NCBI GenBank assembly: GCA_963729165.1 | Contig: CAVSMM010000010.1 | Span: forward strand, 248,001 to 312,000 | Direction of reading: 5' to 3' | Length of the DNA stretch: 64,000 nucleotides | Origin: JACCZX01 sp963729165 | Lineage (GTDB): Bacteria; Pseudomonadota; Gammaproteobacteria; Burkholderiales; Burkholderiaceae_F | Shown: positions 28,477 to 37,674 of the stretch, piece after piece | How the letters are laid out: every line of letters starts with the position of its first letter | How positions within the stretch are numbered: the stretch's first letter is position 1 | Notes under the pieces: generated by a model | Seen by the model: the letters and a program-made list of their open reading frames with translations, nothing else | Database searches by the model: none | What the model was told of the DNA's origin: nothing | Position numbers and translations under genes: made by a program

Positions 28477-29079
28477 CTATCGACCCCGATCGGTCAAATG
28501 GGGCCACGCCAGCTTCAGATAAATCAGCATCGAATACACGGTCAACACGGCGGCAACATAGATCAGCAACGTCCCGATCAGATGCAGATCAATCACCCCG
28601 AACAGGCGATCATGAAACAGCAGCATCGGAATTGCGGTCATCTGGGCAATCGTCTTGATCTTGCCCATCGAGTTGACGGCGACGTTGCTCGATTTGCCGA
28701 TCTTGGCCATCCACTCGCGCAGCGCGGACACCGTGATTTCGCGGCCGATGATGACAAGCGCCACCAGCGAGTCCACCCTGCCGAGCGCGATCAACACGAT
28801 CAAGGCGGCACTCACCATCAGCTTGTCGGCAACAGGATCGAGAAATTCGCCTAGCTTGCTCACCGCACCGTACTTGCGTGCGATATACCCATCCAGCGCG
28901 TCGGTGATCGCGGCCAGGATGAACAACCAGCATGCGATGACATTTTTCCAGTGCGGAGCGAGCCAGCCATCGGGCAGGTAGTAAATGCCGACGACGAGCG
29001 GAATCATCGCAATGCGCGCCCAGGTGAGCGCCATCGGTACATTGAAGGTGATCGCGCGGCTAGTGGGAGGGCTGGCCAT
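28477..29079 (-). CDS. pgsA: CDP-diacylglycerol--glycerol-3-phosphate 3-phosphatidyltransferase
   Basis: Commits CDP-diacylglycerol to phosphatidylglycerol synthesis at the inner membrane. About 200 residues, intact. The CDP-alcohol phosphotransferase signature DG(x2)AR(x8)G(x3)D(x3)D is complete in DALDGYIARKYG...GEFLDPVADKLM (about residues 60-90). Four or more hydrophobic helices flank it (WARIAMIPLVVGIYYL, VIACWLFILAAIT, AALIVLIALGRVDSLVALVII, LIYVAAVLTVYSMLIYL). The start at 29079 (MASPPTSRAITFNVPMALTW) overlaps the uvrC end by 20 bases; a later methionine (PMALTW) is the alternative start. It is followed directly by tRNA-Gly. Confidence 0.93.
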   Translation of the reverse strand: MASPPTSRAITFNVPMALTWARIAMIPLVVGIYYLPDGWLAPHWKNVIACWLFILAAITDALDGYIARKYGAVSKLGEFLDPVADKLMVSAALIVLIALGRVDSLVALVIIGREITVSALREWMAKIGKSSNVAVNSMGKIKTIAQMTAIPMLLFHDRLFGVIDLHLIGTLLIYVAAVLTVYSMLIYLKLAWPHLTDRGR

Positions 29080-30912
29080 GCAACTGTGCGTAAATGCGTT
29101 CGGCCAGCTTACGTGAAACGCCTTCGACGTTTGCAATGTCGTCGATCGATGCCGATGCAAGCCCGCGCATGCCGCCGAAGCGGGCGAGCAGCTTCTGCCG
29201 CCGCTTCGGACCGATGCCTTCCATGAATTCGAGCTGCGACGTATTGCGCGTCTTCGCACGGCGCGCTCTCATGCCAGTGATTGCGAAGCGATGCGCTTCG
29301 TCGCGAATCTGCGCAATCAACAGCAGCGCCTGCGACTCACGGCCCAGCAGCAAGCGGCGGCCGCTGATCGGGGAATACGAGCTCTTCGAGACCCACCTTG
29401 CGCTCGTCGCCCTTGGCAACACCGACCAGCACCGATGGATCGAACCCAAGCTCGACAAACACCTGATGCGCTACCGTCACCTGCCCTTTGCCGCCATCGA
29501 CCAACACCAGATGCGGCAATCGGCTCTCGCCGCGCGCCACCGGAGAGAAACGCCGCGTCAGCACTTGCCGCATCGCTGCATAGTCATCGCCCGCTTCGAC
29601 GCCTTCGATGTTGTAGCGCCGATACTCGGAGGGGCGCATCTTGTGTTCTGCGTACACAACGCACGACGCTTGCGTAGCCTCGCCCGAGGTGTGGCTGACG
29701 TCAAAACATTCCACTCGCAGTTTATCCGCATCTTCCTCGCCCAGCTCGAGTCCGAGTGCATCGATCAACGCCCGCGTGCGCGCAATTTGAGAGCCTTCCT
29801 CCGCCAGCCGCCGCGCGAGCGCCAAACGCGCATTGGCTTCGGCCATCTCGAGCCAACGCCGCCGCTGCTCCTGCGGATGACGCACGATTTGCACGCGCCG
29901 GCCACTCGCTTCCGAGAGCATCGCCGATAGCTCTTCAACATCGACGTCGGCATTGACGACCAGCGTCGGCGGCACCGGCTGTGTCAGATAGTGCTGCGAT
30001 ATGAAAGCTTCCAGGATCTCCGCAGGCTCCATGCCTTCGCCGCTGCGCGCTGGAAAGTTGGGCTTGTCGCCCAGGTGCCTGCCTCCACGAATCATCGCCA
30101 GATTCACACACGCGCATGCCCGATCGGTGACAACCGCGAGCACGTCTGCATCGGCATCGGAGCCCGTGGTATCGACGGCCTGCTGATGCAGCACCTTCGC
30201 CAGCGCGCCGATCTGATCGCGCACCGCTGCCGCCTGCTCGAACTTCAATTCGACGGACAACTGGTGCATCCGTGCCTCGAGCTCGCCCATGATTTCGTCG
30301 GTATTCCCGCGAAGGAAGCGCACTGCGCGATCGATGTCCTGCGCATACGTCTCAGGGTCGATCAGATTCACGCACGGCGCGCTGCAGCGCTGGATCTGAT
30401 GCAGCAGGCACGGCCGCGAACGGTTGGCAAAGACCGTGTCCTCGCAGGTACGCAGCCTGAAATACTTTCTGCAGCAGCTGAATGCTGTCCTTGACTGCCC
30501 ACGCATTTGGATAAGGTCCGAAATACTGCGCGCGCCGATCGACCGCGCCACGGTAGTACGCGATGCGCGGAAACCGGTGCGTGGTGAACTTCAGATACGG
30601 ATACGACTTGTCGTCGCGAAACACGACGTTGTAGCGAGGCGCAAGCGATTTGATCAGCGTGTTTTCGAGCAACAGCGCTTCGGCTTCGGACCTCGTCACC
30701 GTCGTTTCGATGCGCGCCACGCGCGCCAGCATGTGTCCCGTCCACGGGCCGACGTTCTTGTTGAAGTACGACGACACGCGCTTGCGCAGATCACGCGCTT
30801 TACCGACGTAAAGCGCCGCGCCGTCGGCAGCAATCATGCGATACACGCCGGGCATATGCGGTAGGCCGGCCAATACCGGCTTGGGATCGAAGGGGGTGAT
30901 GGGTGCGTTCAC
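29060..30912 (-). CDS. uvrC: UvrABC system protein C (frameshifted)
   Basis: Dual-incision nuclease of nucleotide excision repair. The GIY-YIG domain at the N-terminus reads MPGVYRMIAADGAALYVGKARDLRKRVSSYF (residues 19-49). The UvrB-interacting UVR motif follows near residue 205 (MGELEARMHQLSVELKFEQAAAVRDQI). The C-terminal endonuclease domain shows CFDVSHTSGEATQASCVVY, DDYAAMRQVLTRRF and HLVLVDGGKGQ. The tail has two helix-hairpin-helix units (LEFMEGIGPKRRQKLLARFG and IANVEGVSRKLAERIY). Shifts occur near 30450 and 29355. Reassembled length is about 617 residues, the family norm. Confidence 0.95.
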
Positions 30913-30945
30913 AAGCTGCGAAAACGAAGAAATGCGTTGCCCACC

Positions 30946-30951
30946 TATAAT
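30946..30951 (+). promoter_or_regulatory. Candidate -10 element for efp
   Basis: A perfect TATAAT lies 90 bases upstream of the efp start in the short uvrC-efp divergent region. No convincing -35 hexamer is found 16-18 bases upstream of it. The resulting leader would be about 80 nt and includes an imperfect inverted repeat (CGGCGACC ... GGTTCGCCG) around 30972-30998. Confidence 0.45.
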
Positions 30952-31040
30952 TGCGGGCGCTAAATCAACAATCGGCGACCAGCAATTGTAGGTTCGCCGG
31001 TTTCCTAAGAATTAAGTCAGCGAATCAGGTCAGGACTCTA

Positions 31041-31607
31041 ATGGCAAAGATTCTTGCGACCGAAATCCGTGTCGGCAATCTGCTCGAGCTCGACAAGAAG
31101 GTCTGGCGCGTGCTGAAAAGCTATCACGTACACGTGGGCGGTCGCGGCGGCGCTTACATGCAGATCGAAATCAAGGACATCGAAACCGGTCAGAAGCGCA
31201 ATGAACGTTTGTCGACCGATGACCGAGTCGAGCGGCCGTTCATCGATCGCCGCGCAATGACTTATTCGTACCAGGACGGCGACACGTACGTCTTCATGGA
31301 CAACGAGACGTACGAACAGTTATCTCTGAGTGCCGAGTTTCTCGAGGGCCAGACCGGTTATTTGCTTCCCAATTTGCAGGTCGAAATCAATTTTCACAAT
31401 GGGCGAGCGATCGGAATTCAGCTGCCGACAACGGTGATCCTTGAAGTCGTCGACACCGAACCCGGCATCAAAAACGCCACCGCAACCACCAGCTTCAAAC
31501 CCGCAGCACTGGAGACAGGAATCAGCGTTCAGGTTCCTCCGTTCGTCAATATCGGCGAAAAAATTCGCGTCAATACCGACGACGGAAGCTACATCGAGCG
31601 GGCGTGA
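31041..31607 (+). CDS. efp: Elongation factor P, non-EarP type
   Basis: Rescues ribosomes stalled at polyproline. The 188-residue sequence is intact with the three beta-barrel domains: domain I RVGNLLELDKKVWRVLKSYHV, domain II YQDGDTYVFMDNETYEQLSL, and domain III TVILEVVDTEPGIKNATATTSFKPAALETGISVQVPPFVNIGEKIRVNTDDGSYIERA. The tip loop that enters the peptidyl-transferase centre reads GGRGGAY, putting Arg35 where the modified residue sits. Burkholderiales EF-P normally carries the SGRN-type loop glycosylated by EarP, and earP is usually adjacent; neither is seen. Many other features (NERL, ATATTSFKPA, YIERA) look like alphaproteobacterial EF-P. Confidence 0.95.
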   Translation: MAKILATEIRVGNLLELDKKVWRVLKSYHVHVGGRGGAYMQIEIKDIETGQKRNERLSTDDRVERPFIDRRAMTYSYQDGDTYVFMDNETYEQLSLSAEFLEGQTGYLLPNLQVEINFHNGRAIGIQLPTTVILEVVDTEPGIKNATATTSFKPAALETGISVQVPPFVNIGEKIRVNTDDGSYIERA

Positions 31608-32655
31608 CCAGGCCGTGCCGCCGACCCTACGTCTGCGTCCCCGACGTCGACGAGGTCGCGGCGCGCATTGCGATAGAAATCGCTAGCACGCAGCTCCGCC
31701 ATCGTTAATGCATTTCCGCGCGGCTGCAATCGTGCGAGCCGGGCATCGAACGCGGCCGTGCGCTTCCATCGGACTGCGCCCAGCACCTGGTCCATCGCTG
31801 CGGTGTCGTTGCAGACGAGAGCGAAGTCGCAACCGGCGTTCAGTGCGGCCTCGGCTCGATCGATCACGCTTCCCGCCGCGCCTGCGCCCGCCATCAGCAG
31901 ATCATCACTGAATATTGCGCCGGTGAAACCCAACTCGTCGCGCAGACAGATTGATCCAGTGCCGCGAAAAGCCAGCCGGCTGCGGATCGACTTGAGGGTA
32001 GACAACATGTGCTGGCATCACGCCAGCCAGCATCCGCCGAGCCAGCGATACGGTGCTGCATCGCTTTCAGGATGTCCTTAAGCGCTCGATCATCGATCGG
32101 AATCGCAACATGCGAGTCGGCCTCGGCCCAGCCATGCCCCGGAAAATGTTTGCCGCAGTTGGCCATCCCGGCGATCAATAACCCATGCGTCAGGTGCGCT
32201 GCCAGCATGCTGACGACGCGCGGATCGGAATGCAGTGCGCGATCGCCGATCACGGTGCTGCGGCCATGATCGACATCGAGCACCGGCGCGAATGTCATGT
32301 CGACGCCGTGCGCGCGCAACTCGGCGGCCATCACATAGCCGAGCGACGCTGCGACGCGGCATGCGAGCAAGACGTCGCGATCCCACAACTCACCAAGCCG
32401 CCGCATCGGCGGCAGGCGGGTAAAGCCGTCGCGAAAGCGCTGCACTCGGCCGCCTTCGTGATCAACAGCAATCAGCAGCCGTGGATCACGTAGCGCATGA
32501 ATGTCGCTGCACAAAGCGATCAACTGCTCCGGCGACTCGTAGTTCGCGCTGAACAAAATCACCATGCCAACCAGCGGGTGCGCCAGCCGCTCGCGATCGA
32601 TTGCGGTCAGCGACGTTCCTTGAACTCCGACGGCGACCGGGCCCAGTGGACTCAT
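31589..32655 (-). CDS. nagZ: Beta-N-acetylhexosaminidase NagZ (frameshifted)
   Basis: Cytoplasmic family 3 glycosidase removing N-acetylglucosamine from recycled muropeptides. The first part carries VILFSANYESPEQL, the substrate-binding AVDHEGGRVQRFRDGFTRLP, FAPVLDVDHGRS and the catalytic-loop signature GKHFPGHGWAEADSHVAIP. Shifts near 32040 and 31960 lead into LRDELGFTGAIFSDDLLMAGA, which holds the nucleophilic aspartate (FSDDLLM), and NAGCDFALVCND. The last residues are uncertain, and the inferred stop overlaps the convergent efp by 18 bases. The start overlaps acpS as ATGA. Length, about 355 residues, is normal. Confidence 0.92.
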
Positions 32656-33047
32656 TCGACGATTTCCGCGATGGCGTACGCCGCTGCTGTCGTCTGCTCA
32701 TCGGTCAACGAGACGTGCAATCGCAGCCGATGTCGCTCGACAAAGCGCCGCAGGTCCGCGTGAACCGAAGCGAGTGGCCGCCCGGACGCATCGTTCAGAA
32801 TTTCGACCGCGTGCCATCGCATCGGCGAACGCATGCCAAGCCCGAGCGCTTTGGCGACCGCTTCCTTGCCGGCAAACCGTGTCGACAGAAACGCCAGACC
32901 GCGCGTTTCCGAGCGCCCACGCCGAGCTTCGAAGCGCTCGAACTCGCGTGCGCCCAAGATTCGACGCGCGAACCGCTCGCCAAAGCGCGCATAGCTCGCG
33001 GCAATGCGATCAATCTCGATGATGTCGATGCCCACACCGAAAATCAT
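32652..33047 (-). CDS. acpS: Holo-[acyl-carrier-protein] synthase
   Basis: Transfers the phosphopantetheine arm from CoA to acyl carrier protein. The 131-residue sequence is intact with the family pattern IFGVGIDIIEIDRI (catalytic Asp in GIDI), FERFEAR, and FLSTRFAGKEAVAKALGLGM, where FAGKEA supplies the Mg-binding glutamate. The C-terminal half reads HVSLTDEQTTAAAYAI. It overlaps pdxJ and nagZ by four bases each, so three proteins are translationally chained. Its substrate, AcpP, is encoded at 45.1-45.4 kb. Confidence 0.95.
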   Translation of the reverse strand: MIFGVGIDIIEIDRIAASYARFGERFARRILGAREFERFEARRGRSETRGLAFLSTRFAGKEAVAKALGLGMRSPMRWHAVEILNDASGRPLASVHADLRRFVERHRLRLHVSLTDEQTTAAAYAIAEIVE

Positions 33048-33798
33048 CGATGGCGAAGTCCCGCTTGCGCCTTTCGAATCTCGGCCTGATACAGGCGCAC
33101 CGTGGGCCCAAGTCCAAATTCAATCGAATCGGCAATCAGCGCATGTCCGATCGAGACTTCCGACACGCCGGGGACCGCGCTGAGAAACGCAGCCAGATTG
33201 TCACGATTCAGATCGTGGCCCGCATTGATGCCGACACCGACACGCAGCGCTGCTTCGGCAGAGGCCGTGTACCGGGCTAGTACCCTGGTCTGCTCCGGCG
33301 TTCCGAACGCCTTTGCATACGGCTCGGTATACAACTCGACCCGATCGGCACCCGCGGTGGCGGCATGCTCCATCGCTTCAGGCAGAGGATCCATGAACAG
33401 ACTGACTCGCACGCCGAGCGATTTGGCGTGCTCGATCAGCGGGCGAAGCTCCTCGATCTGCGCTGGCAAGTTCCACCATGGTCAGACGTGAATGCTCCGG
33501 ACTCGTCGGGAACGAAGGTGCACTGTTGCGGGCGCACTTGCTGCACGTAGTCGAGCAGCCCATGCGCCGGATTGCCCTCAACGTTGAATTCGGCGGCGGG
33601 CCAGTCCCGCATCAACGCGGCGAGCTCGGCTACATCGGGCGCACGCACATGGCGTCCGTCCGGACGCGGATGCACGGTGATGCCGTCGGCGCCGGCTTCA
33701 AGCGCGATCTGCGCGGCATGCAGCACACTCGGGATTCCGTTGCTTCGCGTGTTTCGGATCAGCGCCACCTTATTCAGGTTGACGCTCAGCGCCGTCAT
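33044..33798 (-). CDS. pdxJ: Pyridoxine 5'-phosphate synthase (frameshifted)
   Basis: Condenses 1-deoxyxylulose 5-phosphate with aminoacetone 3-phosphate in the vitamin B6 pathway. The first part reads LSVNLNKVALIRNTRSN, ALEAGADGITVHPRPDGRHV, AEFNVEGNP and TFVPDESGAFTSDHG. One shift near 33475 leads into EELRPLIEHAKSLGVRVSLFMDP, GADRVELYTEPYA, VGINAGHDLNRDNL and VSIGHALIADSI. All catalytic blocks (HPRPD, the NVEG glutamate, ELYT, NAGHDL and EVSIGH) are retained. Assembled length is about 251 residues. It lies between recO and acpS with 4-base overlaps on both sides. Confidence 0.94.
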
Positions 33799-34606
33799 AG
33801 CTGACGCATCATAGCTGTCTTAAGGTCCTGCAAAATGCGCCGTGTGTTCAGCGGCTTGCCATCGAGGTGATAACGAATCACCTGCCGCAACAGCGTCTTG
33901 CTTTCGGCGACCACTTGCGGATGCTCGAAATCGCGCGCGGCCATTGCGATCAACGTGCCACCGCTGAAGCGTGCCGCCGTCGGATTCTTTGACGACATTC
34001 ACATCGATGCGCCGGGCACCCTGCCCGCCCGCGAATACATATTGTGCTCGTACGTCGATTTCGCTGCCTTCTGTGCAGCGATCGAGCGGCATCGCATAAC
34101 CGATGTCCTGCAAGCAGATCGAGCTCGAAAGTGCGCAGCGCTGCATCGTGCCGCGCGTTGCGCGTCAGCGATCGCAAAAGCTCGACATAACTGCCGAAGG
34201 TCTGCGGGTGCGCGTCACCGCGCGCGAGCAAGCGCACCAGCAGCTCATTGGCGTAGAACGCCGCGAGCAACGAATCACCTCTTAGCGGTTGCATACCGCC
34301 GAGCCATTCGGCACGCACCAGCGTCTTGATTTCGTTCCTGCCACTCCAGGACAGCGCGATCGGATTAAACGGCGATAACAGCCCGCGAAACTGCGATGTC
34401 GGCCGCTTCGCACCGCGCGCGACGACGGCGACACGGCCGAACTCGCGCGTGAACGTCTCGACGACCAAGCTGGTCTCCCGCCACGCATACGAGTGCAGTA
34501 CGAATCCTGGCTGGTGATCGATCCGTGCATCGCCGATGCGTCGCCGCGCCGGCCGCTGATTCGCTGTATCCTGTGCAGGTTGAACCGCCGATCTCGGCGA
34601 TTTCAC
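33795..34606 (-). CDS. recO: DNA repair protein RecO (frameshifted)
   Basis: Mediates RecA loading in RecF-pathway repair. The N-terminal OB-fold is clear: GFVLHSYAWRETSLVVETFTREFGRVAVVARGAKRPTSQFRGLL, then PIALSWSGRNEIKTLVRAEW. The helical core follows (SLLAAFYANELLVRLLARGDAHPQTFGSYVELLRSL, LRTFELDLL). Shifts near 34120 and 33985 lead through a degraded zinc-binding region into AARFSGGTLIAMAARDF and RQVIRYHLDGKPLNTRRILQDL. The start is a GTG at 34606 overlapping the era stop; downstream starts are possible because the first ~28 residues look non-conserved. Length is about 270 residues. Confidence 0.9.
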
Positions 34607-35529
34607 TCATAGCCGAGGCTCTTCAGCGCACGCGCGTCATCGCTCCATCCGCGCCTGACGCGCACCCATACTTCGAGAAATACCGGCTTGCCAAGCATCT
34701 GCTCGATGTCGGCACGTGCGAGCCGCGAGATTTCGCGCAGCTTTGCACCGTCCTTGCCGATGACGATCGGCCTGTGCGTATCACGCTCGACGATCAACGT
34801 CGCCGCGATCTGCGGCGTCTCGCGAGATTCGTCCCAGCGATCGATCGTCACTGCAATTCCGTAAGGCAGCTCATCGCCCAGCAGGCGATACGCCTTTTCG
34901 CGAACCGATTCGGCCGCGAGAAAGCGAACACTGCGATCGGTGTACTGCTCAGCATCGAACAGCGGCAAACCTTCGGGCAACAGCGGGCGAATTTCCTTCA
35001 AGAGATCGTCGAGCTGGCGTGATTTCTCGGCGCTGACCGGCACGATTGCCCGAAACGGATATCGCCGCATCGAATCGGCCATCAGCGGCAACAGCTGTTC
35101 GCGCTGCAGCCAGCAGGTCGGACTTGTTGATTGCGAGGATCACGTTGCCCGGTTCGTTGTCCACTGGCGGCGGCAGCAAAGTGCAACATCTGCTCGTCGC
35201 CTTCGGTCCAGCGGCTTGGCTTCGATCACAAGCACGACGGCATCGACATCGTTCAGCGCGCCGGTGACTGTCGCATTCATTCGGCGATTCAAGGCGCTGC
35301 GGTGCTGGCGTTGAAAACCTGGCGTATCGACGAAGATGTACTGCGCATTGTCGTCTGTGCGAACGCCAAGCACGCGGTCACGCGTCGTTTGCGGCTTGCG
35401 CGATGTAATGCTGACGTGCTCGCCTACCAGCGCATTGACCAGCGTCGACTTGCCGACGTTGGGCCGTCCGATGATCGCGACCATGCCAACCGGACGCACC
35501 ACCGCGGGTGCCGCCGGCTCAGCTTGCAT
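34603..35529 (-). CDS. era: GTPase Era (frameshifted)
   Basis: Essential GTPase in 30S assembly and 16S rRNA maturation. G1 GRPNVGKST is near residue 21, followed by the switch segment SRKPQTTRDRVLGV and G3 FVDTPGFQ. The G4 motif INKSD lies in the next frame after a shift near 35170, and G5 PVSAEKSRQ after another near 35085. The C-terminal KH domain is intact: AATLIVERDTHRPIVIGKDGAKLREISRLARADIEQML with the GKDG loop, ending RALKSLGYE. Reassembled length is about 308 residues. It directly follows rnc (3-base gap), as in many proteobacteria. Confidence 0.94.
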
Positions 35530-35532
35530 CGG

Positions 35533-36312
35533 TCAGGCAGTTTGCGCGGCGTCGGCCGGCACGTTCGAATCGGCCGGCGGCGTCGCATCGTTCGCAGGCA
35601 CGCGGCAGCTTTCTTTCGCGAGCGCCGGCCAAGCTGCGCGATCGCGTGCTGTGCCGCTTCGAACGCGAGCTTGGCGGCGGTTTGCTCGGCCGCCCGCCGG
35701 CTGCGTCCGCTGCCGCGCACGCTGATCTCCAGCTTGGGGATCGCACACTCGACCTCGAATTCCTGATTGTGGGCGGCGCCGCGCGTCTCGACCACGGTGT
35801 AGACCGGCAGCGCGATCCGCTTGCCCTGCAGATATTCCTGCAACAGCGTTTTGCTGTCTTTCCCTAGTGTCTTCGGGATCGACCGTCTTCAACACCGGCT
35901 CGAACAACTTGCCGATCACCGTGCGTGCCGCGTCGAAACCCTGGTCGACGAAGATTGCGCCGAAAATCGCTTCCATCGTGTCGGCCAGGATCGATGGACG
36001 ACGAAACCCGCCACTTTTCATCTCGCCTTCGCCCAGCCGCATGAATTCAGACAGGACGAGTTTCTCGGCGATATCGGCGAGCGACGATTGCTTGACCAGA
36101 TTGGAACGCAGCCGCGACAAGTCGCCTTCGTTAAGGCGCCCATACTTGGAGTACAGCAAGTGCGCTACCGCGCAATTCAATATGGCGTCACCGAGAAACT
36201 CGAGACGCTCGTTGTGAACCGCGCCATGACTGCGGTGCGTAACGGCCTGTTCGATCAGCGTACGCTGGACGAATGTGTAGCCGAGGCGCTCTTCAAGCGC
36301 CGCAAGGTCCAT
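35533..36312 (-). CDS. rnc: Ribonuclease III (frameshifted)
   Basis: Double-strand-specific endoribonuclease. The catalytic signature NERLEFLGDAILNCAVA (residues 34-50) is intact, followed by RLRSNLVKQSSLADIA and SILADTMEAIFGAIFVDQGFDAAR with the second acidic cluster. A shift near 35850 leads to the double-stranded RNA-binding domain (LQEYLQGKRIALPVYTVVETRGAAHNQEFEVECAIP, then RSRRAAEQTAAKLAFEAA). A second shift near 35640 restores the first frame for a tail ending VPADAAQTA. Total length is about 259 residues; the Ala/Pro-rich tail after the RNA-binding domain is longer than in E. coli but common in betaproteobacteria. Confidence 0.94.
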   Translation of the reverse strand: MDLAALEERLGYTFVQRTLIEQAVTHRSHGAVHNERLEFLGDAILNCAVAHLLYSKYGRLNEGDLSRLRSNLVKQSSLADIAEKLVLSEFMRLGEGEMKSGGFRRPSILADTMEAIFGAIFVDQGFDAARTVIGKLFEPVLKTVDPEDTRERQQNAVAGISAGQADRAAGLHRGRDARRRPQSGIRGRVCDPQAGDQRARQRTQPAGGRANRRQARVRSGTARDRAAWPALAKESCRVPANDATPPADSNVPADAAQTA

Positions 36313-36333
36313 CGCTAGTCCCGGACACGCACT

Positions 36334-36745
36334 CTACGGAACATCCCGCGCCCGCTGCCGATCGCGCGTGGTGCCCGAGAAATCGATCACCAGCGACACG
36401 TTGTCGGTGATCGGAACCTTCTTCGCGTACGCGTAGCTGATCACGATTCGGTCACCCTCCTTCGTGATATCCAGATCCCGGCTGTTGATCGACGTGATGT
36501 CATCGATCGTCGCATGGCGGTCGAAAGCCGCCTGAATATCCCGCACCGTCGAGCCTTCGTTCTTGATCTTTTGTACTGCGCGTTCGATGGCGATGTACTC
36601 GACCACCGCCGGCACCACTTTGAAGCCGAGCGCAATCAGTCCGACTACAATGATGCCGACCAAAAAGAGCCCAATCAGGCTCAGCCCGCGCTGGCGCCGG
36701 AATGAACCCGCTGCGCTCGGCTTTGAAACCCTTGCTACTCGTCAT
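36334..36745 (-). CDS. DUF4845 family membrane protein (frameshifted near start)
   Basis: Single-pass membrane protein usually found between lepB and rnc in betaproteobacteria. The start MTSSKGFKAERSGF at 36745 is in one frame; a shift near 36710 leads into RRQRGLSLIGLFLVGIIVVGLIALGFKVVPAVVEYIAIERAVQKI, the DUF4845 hallmark. The extracytoplasmic part has VRDIQAAFDRHATIDDITSINSRDLDI and a beta-rich tail. Assembled length is about 136 residues. Its conserved linkage to signal peptidase suggests a role in the envelope, but no function is established. Confidence 0.85.
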
Positions 36746-36780
36746 TTTTTTCAACATTTTCAACGTTCTGCCGTCACCGG

Positions 36781-37674
36781 CTACCGGAAGCCCCCAATGC
36801 GGCCCATATTGCCAAAATTCATCCAGATGAAGAAGGCTCGACCGACAATGTTTTCGTCTGGTACGAATCCCCAAAAGCGGGAGTCCTCGCTGTTATCCCG
36901 ATTGTCCCCCATCATGAAATAGTGCCCTGCCGGCACCCGGCAGACCACCCCGCTACCGCTGTATTGGCAAGCTCCGGGGTGGGTGTTACCCGGCGCTTCC
37001 CGGCCCATGCCCGGCGAGACCGAGTCATCGACGATCAGCCGGTGCAACGTGTCGCCCAGCCGCTCAACGAACTGAGGGTAGCTGCGCATCCGCTCGGCGT
37101 CATAGTACGGCTCGGTTTTCTCGAGCGGCACAGGCTGGCCATTGATCGTCAGCTGCTTGTTGACGTATTCGATGCGATCGCCAGGCAAACCGACGACGCG
37201 CTTGATGTAGTCCTGTGAGGTGTTCAGCGGGTATCGGAACACCATCACGTCACCGCGCTTCGGCTGGCCGAGTTCGAGCACCTTCTTGTTGACCACCGGC
37301 AACCGAATTCCATACTCGTACTTGTTGACCAGGATCAAATCGCCGATTTCCAGCGTCGGCACCATCGAGCCCGACGGAATCCGAAACGGCTCAAACAAGA
37401 ACGAGCGCAGCAGGAAAACAACGAGGATGACGGGAAAGAAGCTCGCCGTGTATTCGAGCCATGCCGGCTGCCGCACCGCACCGTCCTCGAGGCTCTTGCG
37501 CTCCTGCTCGACGATCGGCTCATGCCGGTCGAGCGCTGCGCGGTTGCGCGTATCGAAGTCAGCCAGCAAACGCGCAGCCTTGGCTTTGCGCTGCGGGCGA
37601 AAGACCAGCTTGTCAGCCGCGTACAGCACGCCCGTGAACACCGTCAGAACGAAAAGAATCAGCGCGAAGTTCAT
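36781..37674 (-). CDS. lepB: Signal peptidase I
   Basis: Removes signal peptides from exported preproteins at the outer face of the inner membrane. The 297-residue sequence is intact, with an N-terminal hydrophobic segment (FALILFVLTVFTGVLYAA), a second near 78-95 (ASFFPVILVVFLLRSFLF), and the catalytic serine in IPSGSMVPTL (Ser103). The catalytic lysine lies in YIKRVVGLPGDRI (Lys158), and the late signature GDNRDNSEDSRFWGFV is present. The gene starts on the last base of lepA (TAATG-type junction), so the two are coupled. A cysteine pair in ACQYSGSGVVC lies in the periplasmic domain. Confidence 0.96.
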   Translation of the reverse strand: MNFALILFVLTVFTGVLYAADKLVFRPQRKAKAARLLADFDTRNRAALDRHEPIVEQERKSLEDGAVRQPAWLEYTASFFPVILVVFLLRSFLFEPFRIPSGSMVPTLEIGDLILVNKYEYGIRLPVVNKKVLELGQPKRGDVMVFRYPLNTSQDYIKRVVGLPGDRIEYVNKQLTINGQPVPLEKTEPYYDAERMRSYPQFVERLGDTLHRLIVDDSVSPGMGREAPGNTHPGACQYSGSGVVCRVPAGHYFMMGDNRDNSEDSRFWGFVPDENIVGRAFFIWMNFGNMGRIGGFR

